5,449 nucleotides of DNA from an uncultured Collinsella sp. (GTDB taxonomy: Bacteria; Actinomycetota; Coriobacteriia; Coriobacteriales; Coriobacteriaceae), in the NCBI GenBank assembly GCA_958451615.1, contig CAUDQR010000039.1:1-5449 (forward strand), in the 5' to 3' direction. The translations under genes were made by a program, and so were the position numbers. Of this stretch, positions 1 to 5,229 are shown piece after piece (position 1 is the first letter of the stretch; each line of letters starts with the position of its first letter). The notes under the pieces are model-generated. The model was given only the letters and a program-made list of their open reading frames with translations. It was not told the DNA's origin and ran no database searches.

Positions 1-50
1 GGGTACCGCCTCGCGGTGACATCGTTTTTATGTCAACCTTGGTCTAACAG

Positions 51-95
51 AGCCTAAATAAATGCCCCCGATGGCGAATTACGCCATCGGGGGCA
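51..95 (-). terminator. Rho-independent terminator of the LacI-family gene
   Basis: A perfect 14-bp GC-rich stem (63-76 with 82-95) closes a 5-nt loop (77-81, aatta). In the minus direction it is followed by TTTATTTAGG (53-62). It lies about 90 nt beyond the stop codon of the LacI-family gene. The plus direction continues cttaaaacag, which is not T-rich, so the minus orientation is preferred. Confidence 0.85.
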
Positions 96-187
96 CTTAA
101 AACAGTCGTCCTAACCTCTTTCGGGACACGCCATTGCTGAATACTCCAAAAAATGCACGTCGCAAGAGGGGGTACCTGACTAAACGG

Positions 188-1267
188 CTAAATTCCCGCA
201 AGCTCGCAGTAGCGGTCGACGTTGCTGGCAAACACCATCTCCACAGCACCCTTCTGCACGGGCTCCGCCGGAGTTTTACCCCACAGCAGATACTCGCCCA
301 AGGTCTTGGCGCCACGGTAGGCCAGGCTCACCGGGTCCTTATAGACAATATTGGTAAAGATGCCACGGCGCAAGGCCAAGGCGCTCTCGGGGAACAGGTC
401 GTTGCCGATTACCATGACCTTGCCGGCCTTGCCGCTTGAAACAAGCGCGTCGGCGACCACCTCGGAACCAACGGCAAAAACGCTACAGATGAGCTCGGGA
501 GCATCCGGCGCACTCAAGCGCTGCTCAAGCTCGCGCTCGAGCTGTTTGACTTGCGCATGGGCGCCGGCAAGGTCCTCAACCTGCCATGGAATATCGTGTT
601 TGCGCAGGTAATTATGAAAGGCGCGGGCGGTCAGGTAGTGTGAATCGGTATAGGGGTCGCCCGCCAACAGGAGCACGCGGGCGTCAACCCCAGAAGCGTG
701 GACCAGATTTGCCGCCTGCTCCGCCATAAGACTGCCCGCCGCGGAATAGTCCGCCAGACTGGCACCCAGGCGATCGAGGTGCGGGCGGTCGCCGTCTACG
801 AGCTCGATTGTCACGCCCGCCTCGGCAATCTGCCTCAAGAGCTCGGTTGCGCGGTCATCGCCCGGAACATAGGCAAGCAGGCCATCAATCTTCTCGCCCA
901 CCTGCAGACGCTCATCAATCTGCTCGAGCGCATCGGCGTAGCCACCCACGCCAAATTCAACGCGCTCAACCGTAATGCCCTGATCGATGACCTCCTGCTC
1001 AAAGCGGTTGCAGCCTTCCCAAAGGTAACGGAAAAAGTACGCCCCCTCGCGCGATGCGCGGGGCAGGCAAAACACCAAGTTGATATCCTTGCGGCGCAGG
1101 CTCGAGGCACTTGTGTTGCGGTGGTAACCCATGGCCTCGGCCTTGGCATTCACCTTGGCACGCACGGATTCGCTCACGCCGGCCTTGCCCGTCAGGGCCT
1201 TATGCACGGTATTGATGGAAACGCCAAGCTCGGCGGCTATGTCCTTCATGGTTACGCGAGCGCTCAT
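188..1267 (-). CDS. LacI-family transcriptional regulator, sugar-type ligand domain
   Basis: A 359-residue protein of normal length for a LacI/GalR-family DNA-binding regulator. An N-terminal helix-turn-helix spans about residues 7-28 (MKDIAAELGVSINTVHKALTG), followed by a hinge-helix region ending near residues 48-60 (GYHRN, then SSLRRK). From about residue 62 (INLVFCLP) to the end it resembles a periplasmic-binding-protein fold that would bind a small effector, usually a sugar. The start at 1267 is supported by GGAG at 1275-1278, 7 nt upstream; an inner Met at residue 7 is possible but less well placed. The gene stands alone: a hairpin at 1365-1398 separates it from the Cys-rich gene upstream, and a strong terminator lies downstream. 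No sugar transport or catabolic gene is in the window, so its target and ligand cannot be named. Family assignment is firm; role as repressor or activator is unknown. Confidence 0.93.
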   Translation of the reverse strand: MSARVTMKDIAAELGVSINTVHKALTGKAGVSESVRAKVNAKAEAMGYHRNTSASSLRRKDINLVFCLPRASREGAYFFRYLWEGCNRFEQEVIDQGITVERVEFGVGGYADALEQIDERLQVGEKIDGLLAYVPGDDRATELLRQIAEAGVTIELVDGDRPHLDRLGASLADYSAAGSLMAEQAANLVHASGVDARVLLLAGDPYTDSHYLTARAFHNYLRKHDIPWQVEDLAGAHAQVKQLERELEQRLSAPDAPELICSVFAVGSEVVADALVSSGKAGKVMVIGNDLFPESALALRRGIFTNIVYKDPVSLAYRGAKTLGEYLLWGKTPAEPVQKGAVEMVFASNVDRYCELAGI

Positions 1268-1296
1268 GGGGTTACTCCGTTATAGATAAGTTGCCA

Positions 1297-1314
1297 ATTA
1301 ACAGTACAGGTAAC
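1297..1314. promoter_or_regulatory. Imperfect palindrome upstream of the LacI-family gene, possible autoregulatory operator
   Basis: The 18-bp sequence attaacagtacaggtaac is an imperfect palindrome around GTAC: on the minus strand gTTAcCt-GTAC-tGtTAAt, with 4 of 7 arm positions symmetric. It lies 30-47 nt upstream of the start codon, where a self-regulating LacI-family protein could bind. LacI-family operators usually have a central CG pair, which this lacks. I could not assign convincing -35 and -10 boxes around it. Symmetry and position only. Confidence 0.22.
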
Positions 1315-1364
1315 GATACCCCAAAATCACCCTTCAACTCGCCACGCTCGCCCCCAAATGTGCA

Positions 1365-1398
1365 AAGCGCCCCGCGAACGGATGCTCGCGGGGCGCTT
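1365..1398 (-). terminator. Hairpin terminator after the FeoB-associated Cys-rich gene
   Basis: A perfect 13-bp stem (1365-1377 with 1386-1398, core GCGCCCCGCG) closes an 8-nt loop (1378-1385). It begins 12 nt past the stop codon of the Cys-rich gene. In the minus direction only TTT, then GCACATTTGGGG, follows, so the U-tract is weak. The position between two genes and the stem strength still favour termination. Confidence 0.65.
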
Positions 1399-1410
1399 GG
1401 ATGACGGACC

Positions 1411-1611
1411 TTACTTGATACCGCGGCCCAAGTCTTCGGCAATTTTGTCCACGCCCTTAAGCGCGGCGCAGGTTTTTTTGTTGGAACAATGTCCCGTGCA
1501 AACGCCACCTTGAGCGCAGTCGGCGCAGGTGCCCTTGCGATAAATGCGCACGCACACGGCGACAAACGCAATGGCGATAACGGCCAGCACAACAATATCG
1601 ATAGGTGCCAT
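1411..1611 (-). CDS. FeoB-associated Cys-rich membrane peptide
   Basis: A 66-residue protein with one N-terminal hydrophobic segment (about residues 4-21), a basic stop (RIYRKG, 22-27) and a cytoplasmic cysteine cluster: C29, C32, C38, C42 and C48, plus C20 in or at the end of the membrane helix. This matches the FeoB-associated Cys-rich membrane protein family (Pfam FeoB_associated, recognised by pattern). The family commonly follows feoB in Gram-positive bacteria; its biochemistry is not well established, and a role in handling Fe2+ or sensing redox beside the permease is inference. The start at 1611 is supported by AGGAGG at 1618-1623, 6 nt upstream. A terminator lies between feoB and this gene, so it may have its own promoter or depend on readthrough. 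A copy of the 10-mer also seen in the feo promoter gap sits immediately upstream of the ribosome binding site. Confidence 0.9.
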   Translation of the reverse strand: MAPIDIVVLAVIAIAFVAVCVRIYRKGTCADCAQGGVCTGHCSNKKTCAALKGVDKIAEDLGRGIK

Positions 1612-1625
1612 AGCAAGCCTCCTCT

Positions 1626-1635
1626 AGTTAACCAC
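1626..1635. promoter_or_regulatory. Third copy of the AGTTAACCAC box, upstream of the Cys-rich gene
   Basis: AGTTAACCAC here is identical to the core of both arms of the inverted repeat at 4785-4838 before the first feo gene. It abuts the ribosome binding site (1618-1625) of the Cys-rich gene. A repressor bound here could block transcription into that gene. No inverted partner is seen beside this copy. Its role as an iron-regulator site is inference from recurrence at Feo-related genes. Confidence 0.35.
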
Positions 1636-1657
1636 CACTTACTTTACCCCATTCTCC

Positions 1658-1678
1658 ACCTGCCAAAAAGGGACAGGT
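1658..1678. repeat. Small inverted repeat with a GGGACAG core
   Basis: acctg (1658-1662) pairs with caggt (1674-1678), and inner CC/GG pairs may extend the stem around an A5 loop. The flanking AAAGGGACAG resembles the AAAGGGACTG half of the large palindrome at 4888-4918. It lies in the 175-nt gap between feoB and the Cys-rich gene. It may be a remnant or relative of a dispersed extragenic palindrome. Confidence 0.4.
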
Positions 1679-1723
1679 ATATTTTGGTCGGTTTTATCTG
1701 CGGAAACGCCACATCTCCCTCAC

Positions 1724-1757
1724 CAAAAAGCCCGAGTGTCGCTGGGACACCCGGGCT
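1724..1757 (-). terminator. Rho-independent terminator of feoB
   Basis: A 12-bp stem pairs 1729-1740 with 1746-1757 around a 5-nt loop. The single non-Watson-Crick position is a G-U wobble only in the minus-strand transcript (A-C in the plus transcript), which supports minus orientation. The minus strand then reads CTTTTTGG, giving a five-U tract. It lies 29 nt past the feoB stop codon. Confidence 0.85.
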
Positions 1758-1786
1758 CGTGGAAAGGGGCTGATCCTTATTCGGAC

Positions 1787-4114
1787 TTAAGCGGAAACTG
1801 CAGCGGAAGCGGTGTTGGTCTCGTCCTCGTCGGTCCAAGCGTGCTTGGGCATGGGACGGAAGATCTGGAAGAGCATCGCAACCAGCAGAACGATGGCTAC
1901 AACCGTCCAAATACCAAACTGGCCAAGGACAAGCAGGTTGTAGAACTGGTTGATGAACAGGCCGATCACCCAGGCAAAGGCGCACTCGTAGCCGATGGCA
2001 ATCGCGGTCCACTTACCGGAGTTCATCTGGTTACGGATGGTGCCGATAGCGGCAAAGCACGGAGCGCACAGCAGGTTGAAGGCACCAAAGGCGACGCAAG
2101 CGCCCATGGTCGGGAACATAGCCGCAAACGCGGTCCACAGGCTCGGGTCGGCCTCGCCGGCGTCGGCAACGGACAGCAGCGAGCCGGCGGTGGCGACAAC
2201 GTTCTCCTTGGCGACGAGGCCAGAGACGGTCAGTGCGGTGGCCTGCCAGGTGCTAAAGCCGAGCGGGGCGAAGATCCAAGCGACCAGGTTGCCGAACATG
2301 GCAAGCACGGAGTAATCCATGAACTCCTCGGGGATGCCCTCCATGGAAGGCAGGTAGCCAAAGGCGCCGTTGTAGCTACCAAAGTTGGAGAGGAACCAAA
2401 CGACGACGGTGGACGCAAAGATGACCGTGCCGGCCTTCTTGATAAAGGCGAAGCAGCGCTCCCACACGTGCAGCGCCCAAGAGCGGATCGCCGGGAAGTG
2501 GTAGGCAGGAAGCTCCATAACAAACGGCGTCGGGCGACCGGCGAAGAGCTTGGTCTTCTTGAGCATGAGGCCCGAGGCAATGACGGCAAAGACGCCCAGG
2601 AAGTAGAAGAGCGGGCTGATCCACGCAGCGGTGGTAGAAGAGTCGCCAATGATGGAACCCATAAGCAGGGCGATGATCGGCAGCTTGGCGCCGCAAGGGA
2701 TGAACGTGGTGGTCATGACCGTCATGCGGCGGTCCTTCTCGTTCTCGATGGTCTTGGTAGCCATGACGCCGGGGACGCCGCAGCCCGAGGACACGAGCAT
2801 GGGGATAAAGGACTTACCGGACAGGCCAAAGCGGCGGAACACGCGGTCCATGATGAAGGCGACGCGGGCCATGTAACCGCAGTCCTCCAAGAAAGACAGC
2901 ATCACAAAGAGCAGGAACATCTGCGGGACGAAGCCCATGATGGCGCCGATGCCAGCCACGATGCCGTCGCAGACCAGCGAATCGACGAGGCCACCGTCCT
3001 CGGTACCGCCCGCCACGAGAGCGTCATGCACCGCGGTGGTGATACCCGGGACATAGGGGCCGTACTGCGCCGGGTCGACCGAGTCGGCGTTGTCGCCCGC
3101 AGCCTCGACGGCCGCGTCGTAGGCGTCGCGACCCTGACCGAGTACGTACCAACCGTCAGTACCGAAGAGCTGGTCGTTGGTGAAGTCGGTCACCGTGCCG
3201 CCCAGGGTGGAAACGGCGATGTAGTACACGCAGAACATGATGACCACAAAGATCGGCAGGCCCAGGATACGGTTGGTAACCACACGGTCGATCTTCTCGG
3301 AAGTGCTCATCTTGGCAGGAGCCTTGGTGAGGCACTCGTCGATGATGTGCGCGATCACGCCATAACGCTCACCGGTGATGATGGACTCGGCATCGTCGTC
3401 GCAATCCTGCTCGCACTGGGCGACCAGCTGCTCGACGCGAGCGGCCTTCTCCTTGGTGAGGTTGATGAGCTTGCAGGCGTCCGCATCGCGCTCAAACAGC
3501 TTGACGGCGTAGTAGCGACGCTTGTTGGCGGGAACGCTCGCCGGCAAGTTGTTCTCGATGTGGGTCAGAACGTCCTCGATAGAAGAATCGAACTTGTGCT
3601 CCGGCACCTGGCCCTTGGAAGCAGCGGACTTCTTGACCTGCTCGAACAGCTCGTTGATACCCTTGTTCTTAAGGGCCGAGATCATCATGACCGGGCAGCC
3701 GAGCTTCTTGGAAAGCTTGTCCGTGTCGATCTTATCGCCGTTCTTCTCGACCAAATCGGCCATGTTGAGGGCGACGACCACGGGCAGGCCGGTCTCGACG
3801 ACCTGAAGTGCCAGGTACAGGTTGCGCTCAAGGTTGGTCGCGTCGACAACCTGGACGACCACATCGGGCTCGCCGCTCATGAGGTAGTCGCGCGAGCACT
3901 GCTCCTCGGGGCTGTAGGGGGAAAGCGAGTAGATGCCGGGGAGGTCCGTAATCGTGACGTTCTTGTCACTCAGAAGCTTGGCTTCCTTTTTCTCAACCGT
4001 GACGCCGGGCCAGTTGCCAACGTAGCCGTTGGCGCCGGTGATCAGGTTGAAAAGCGTGGTCTTGCCGCAGTTGGGGTTACCCGCCAGCGCGACATGGATC
4101 TGAGAATCCGCCAT
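1787..4114 (-). CDS. feoB: Ferrous iron transport protein B (Fe2+ permease with G-protein domain)
   Basis: A full-length 775-residue FeoB (the E. coli protein is about 773) that imports Fe2+ across the cytoplasmic membrane. The N-terminal G domain shows G1 GNPNCGKT (12-19), a G2 threonine in WPGVT (35-39), G3 DLPG (57-60), G4 NMAD (117-120) and G5 SAL (146-148). A helical GDI-like region follows to about 275. Membrane segments start near 283 (ILGLPIFVVIMFCVYYIAVS); the two gate regions include FVPQMFLLF with LEDCGYMAR (395-417), GCGVPGVMATKT (444-455) and FIPCGAKLPI (471-480). The conserved cysteines C445, C474 and C686 are present. Two features are unusual: an acidic loop of about 80 residues between the first two membrane segments (303-383), and a C-terminal tail (about 751-775) with no cysteines. 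The start at 4114 is preceded by AAGGA at 4123-4119 and GGAAG at 4128-4124. It follows two feoA genes in the same direction. Confidence 0.98.
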   Translation of the reverse strand: MADSQIHVALAGNPNCGKTTLFNLITGANGYVGNWPGVTVEKKEAKLLSDKNVTITDLPGIYSLSPYSPEEQCSRDYLMSGEPDVVVQVVDATNLERNLYLALQVVETGLPVVVALNMADLVEKNGDKIDTDKLSKKLGCPVMMISALKNKGINELFEQVKKSAASKGQVPEHKFDSSIEDVLTHIENNLPASVPANKRRYYAVKLFERDADACKLINLTKEKAARVEQLVAQCEQDCDDDAESIITGERYGVIAHIIDECLTKAPAKMSTSEKIDRVVTNRILGLPIFVVIMFCVYYIAVSTLGGTVTDFTNDQLFGTDGWYVLGQGRDAYDAAVEAAGDNADSVDPAQYGPYVPGITTAVHDALVAGGTEDGGLVDSLVCDGIVAGIGAIMGFVPQMFLLFVMLSFLEDCGYMARVAFIMDRVFRRFGLSGKSFIPMLVSSGCGVPGVMATKTIENEKDRRMTVMTTTFIPCGAKLPIIALLMGSIIGDSSTTAAWISPLFYFLGVFAVIASGLMLKKTKLFAGRPTPFVMELPAYHFPAIRSWALHVWERCFAFIKKAGTVIFASTVVVWFLSNFGSYNGAFGYLPSMEGIPEEFMDYSVLAMFGNLVAWIFAPLGFSTWQATALTVSGLVAKENVVATAGSLLSVADAGEADPSLWTAFAAMFPTMGACVAFGAFNLLCAPCFAAIGTIRNQMNSGKWTAIAIGYECAFAWVIGLFINQFYNLLVLGQFGIWTVVAIVLLVAMLFQIFRPMPKHAWTDEDETNTASAAVSA

Positions 4115-4134
4115 TCAATCCTTCTTCCTTGTGT

Positions 4135-4160
4135 GCCCGCGCTGCTTTCTCCGCGCGGGC
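4135..4160 (-). other. GC-rich hairpin in the leader just before feoB
   Basis: gcccgcgc (4135-4142) pairs with gcgcgggc (4153-4160): an 8-bp, all G-C stem with a 10-nt loop. In the minus transcript its 3' foot is 20 nt before the feoB start codon and just ahead of the AAGGAAGAAGGA ribosome binding region. No U-tract follows (ACACAAGG), so a terminator is unlikely. It could stabilise a processed 3' or 5' end, or modulate feoB translation; this is inference. Confidence 0.5.
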
Positions 4161-4190
4161 TGGATAATGTGCTTCAACACTGCATCATTG

Positions 4191-4208
4191 AGTTAGAAAA
4201 ACCTAACT
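4191..4208. promoter_or_regulatory. DtxR/IdeR-like palindrome between feoA and feoB
   Basis: agttag (4191-4196) and ctaact (4203-4208) form a perfect 6-bp inverted repeat around a 6-nt spacer. On the minus strand it reads AGTTAGGTTTTTCTAACT. By eye, TTAGGTT, CTAAC and the final AA match 14 of 19 positions of the classical DtxR/IdeR box (TTAGGTTAGGCTAACCTAA, from memory). It lies 77-94 nt upstream of the feoB start. A metal-responsive repressor site is plausible but unproven, and no clear promoter was found beside it. Confidence 0.35.
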
Positions 4209-4237
4209 TTATCTGCAGAAATATGTGCCGCCGGCCC

Positions 4238-4459
4238 TTACTGGACCTCGACGACGGCAGCCTCCTCCTTGCGGATGGAAAGCTCGTAGCCGCGCACGTT
4301 GATCTCGACCGGATCTCCGAGCGGTGCAACCTTTACGACCTTGAACGAAGTGCCCTTGATGAGCCCCAGGTCCATAAGGTGACGGCGAAGTGCGCCCTCG
4401 CCGTGAAGCTTGACGATGGTAGAGCTCTCGCCCACCTTAACGTCACCCAACGTCTTCAT
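4238..4459 (-). CDS. feoA: FeoA-family protein, canonical type
   Basis: A 73-residue protein, the usual FeoA length, with the SH3-like FeoA domain over its whole span. It shows the hallmark LRRHLMDLGLIKGT (about 24-37) and LGDPVEINVRGYELSIRKEEA (about 47-67). FeoA is a small cytoplasmic protein thought to interact with FeoB and to be needed for efficient Fe2+ uptake; its precise action is still debated. The start at 4459 is supported by AGGGGG at 4468-4473, 8 nt upstream. It lies 39 nt downstream of the other FeoA gene and 123 nt upstream of feoB. That larger gap contains an iron-box-like palindrome and a hairpin, so feoB could be regulated partly on its own. Confidence 0.95.
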   Translation of the reverse strand: MKTLGDVKVGESSTIVKLHGEGALRRHLMDLGLIKGTSFKVVKVAPLGDPVEINVRGYELSIRKEEAAVVEVQ

Positions 4460-4498
4460 ATTCTTTTCCCCCTTTCAGCTTTTATGAAATGCTGCGAA

Positions 4499-4741
4499 CT
4501 AACCGACGGTCATGATGTGCATGGCAACCTTGGAATCGATGCCAAAGCGAGCGCCCAGCACCGTGACGATGATGTTGGCGCCACTCGAGCTCACTACGTG
4601 AACCTCACTGCCCTCGACAAAGCCGAGGTCCTTGAGGTGGTGCCTCATGTCCTCATTGCCCTTTACACGAGACACGTGCACGGTTTCGCCCGCTTTCACC
4701 ATCGAAAGCGGCATGGCCGGCATCTGCGGTCCGCAAGACAT
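4499..4741 (-). CDS. FeoA-family protein, divergent second copy
   Basis: An 80-residue FeoA-domain protein and the first gene of the feo cluster. It has a short N-terminal extension (MSCGPQMPAM) carrying one cysteine, then LSMVKAGETVHV, the motif MRHHLKDLGFVEGSEV (about 32-47) and a C-terminal strand region GANIIVTVLGARFGIDSKVA (about 54-73). Only the DLG-(FL)(VI)-(EK)G core is close to the canonical copy; the second half differs and resembles the alternative FeoA type often found paired with a canonical FeoA in anaerobes. The two may act as different regulators of FeoB, or one may handle assembly; this is inference. The start at 4741 is supported by AGGAG at 4749-4753, 7 nt upstream. The upstream gap carries the paired boxes that probably control the cluster. 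Confidence 0.93.
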   Translation of the reverse strand: MSCGPQMPAMPLSMVKAGETVHVSRVKGNEDMRHHLKDLGFVEGSEVHVVSSSGANIIVTVLGARFGIDSKVAMHIMTVG

Positions 4742-4784
4742 GAGTGAGCTCCTAACGTCAGTTCGTCCTCAACATCGACGCAGC

Positions 4785-4838
4785 AAAAGTTAACCACGTC
4801 TATGTTCGCTATAGTAAACTAGCACGTGGTTAACTTTT
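4785..4838. promoter_or_regulatory. Paired inverted 15-bp boxes in the feo promoter gap, putative operator
   Basis: aaaagttaaccacgt (4785-4799) is repeated perfectly in inverted orientation as acgtggttaactttt (4824-4838), with a 24-nt spacer and 39 bp between arm centres. Each arm contains the 10-mer AGTTAACCAC. The AT-richer spacer contains TACTAT/TATAG-type sequence on the minus strand that could serve as a -10 element for the feo genes, but no good -35 box goes with it. The structure could be two regulator sites flanking a promoter or a 15-bp RNA stem; the recurrence of the 10-mer at 1626-1635 favours protein binding. Position between HPr and the first feo gene suggests control of iron uptake. 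Confidence 0.55.
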
Positions 4839-4887
4839 TGGAAAGGGTTCCCATTCAGTTTTCGAAAAAGTTTCCCATATGAAACAG

Positions 4888-4918
4888 ATGTGACAAAGGG
4901 ACTGTCCCTTTGTCACAT
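4888..4918. repeat. Perfect 31-bp extragenic palindrome with AAAGGGAC/GTCCCTTT core
   Basis: atgtgacaaagggac (4888-4902) and gtccctttgtcacat (4904-4918) are exact reverse complements around a single central T. It begins 9 nt past the stop codon of the HPr gene. No T-tract follows in the minus direction (CTGTTTCATATGG), so it is not a standard terminator. It resembles the GGGAC-type dispersed extragenic palindromes seen in some Gram-positive genomes, from memory. A related core occurs at 1658-1678. Confidence 0.7.
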
Positions 4919-4926
4919 TGTTGCGC

Positions 4927-5175
4927 TTAGAGCGATAGGTTTCTGATCGACGTGACGCACGAGGCCTCGTCTACGCCCGAAATGCGGAAGATGATGTCCT
5001 CGCCGCACTCGCCGTAGAGAGCCATGAGGCCCATAACGTCGCGACCGTCGGTATGGCGATCGCCGATACTGACCGACACATCACTACGATGTTTGGCAAT
5101 GATGTCGTAGAGCAGCGCAACCGGGCGGGCATGCAGTCCCAACGGATCTTTAATCGTCTTTGTAAACTCGACCAT
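4927..5175 (-). CDS. HPr-family phosphocarrier protein with Asp at position 46
   Basis: An 82-residue HPr-like protein of the phosphotransferase system, which normally carries phosphate from enzyme I (on His15) to sugar-specific EIIA domains in the cytoplasm. The active-site motif is GLHARPV, placing the histidine exactly at residue 15 and the arginine at 17 when the start is 5175. The regulatory-site region is GRDVMGLMAL, so residue 46, normally Ser, is Asp. The start at 5175 is chosen because GGGAGG (5180-5185) precedes it and it restores standard HPr numbering; a GTG at 5220 would add 15 unusual residues and lacks a ribosome binding site. No enzyme I gene follows, so it is an orphan HPr here. 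It could serve the general PTS, or a dedicated pathway such as dihydroxyacetone phosphorylation. Feo genes downstream are separated by about 185 nt and a palindrome, so co-transcription is doubtful. Confidence 0.9.
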   Translation of the reverse strand: MVEFTKTIKDPLGLHARPVALLYDIIAKHRSDVSVSIGDRHTDGRDVMGLMALYGECGEDIIFRISGVDEASCVTSIRNLSL

Positions 5176-5229
5176 GTCCCCTCCCACGGCATCGCACATT
5201 CGGCCGGCAAACCCAGCCACGTGGTAGTT

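Noticed and set aside
1..17. Possible T-box remnant (GGGTACCGC with a GCGGT partner)
   Set aside because: The canonical GGGTGG(T/A)ACCGCG core is broken, no specifier region is visible, and no plus-strand gene follows.
134..439. A 101-codon plus-strand frame starting in the gap left of the LacI-family gene
   Set aside because: Mostly antisense to the 3' part of the regulator, and no convincing ribosome binding site or domain.
698..1285. A 195-codon plus-strand frame opposite the LacI-family gene
   Set aside because: Antisense shadow of a well-supported gene; no ribosome binding site or recognisable domain.
1736..4747. A 1003-codon open frame on the plus strand, antisense to feoB and both feoA-type genes
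   Set aside because: It is codon-aligned with all three minus-strand genes, which happen to share one frame; its stops would need TTA, CTA or TCA codons in those genes, and these are avoided in GC-rich codon use. The translation (His-, Asp- and Gly-rich) resembles no protein family.
4888..4918. The 31-bp palindrome as a Rho-independent terminator of HPr
   Set aside because: The hairpin is strong, but the minus strand continues CTGTTTCATATGG without a U-run, and the symmetry is unusually perfect for a terminator.
4927..5220. Longer HPr start at GTG 5218-5220
   Set aside because: It would add 15 residues before the standard HPr start, has no ribosome binding site, and the internal ATG at 5173-5175 has GGGAGG ahead and puts His at 15.
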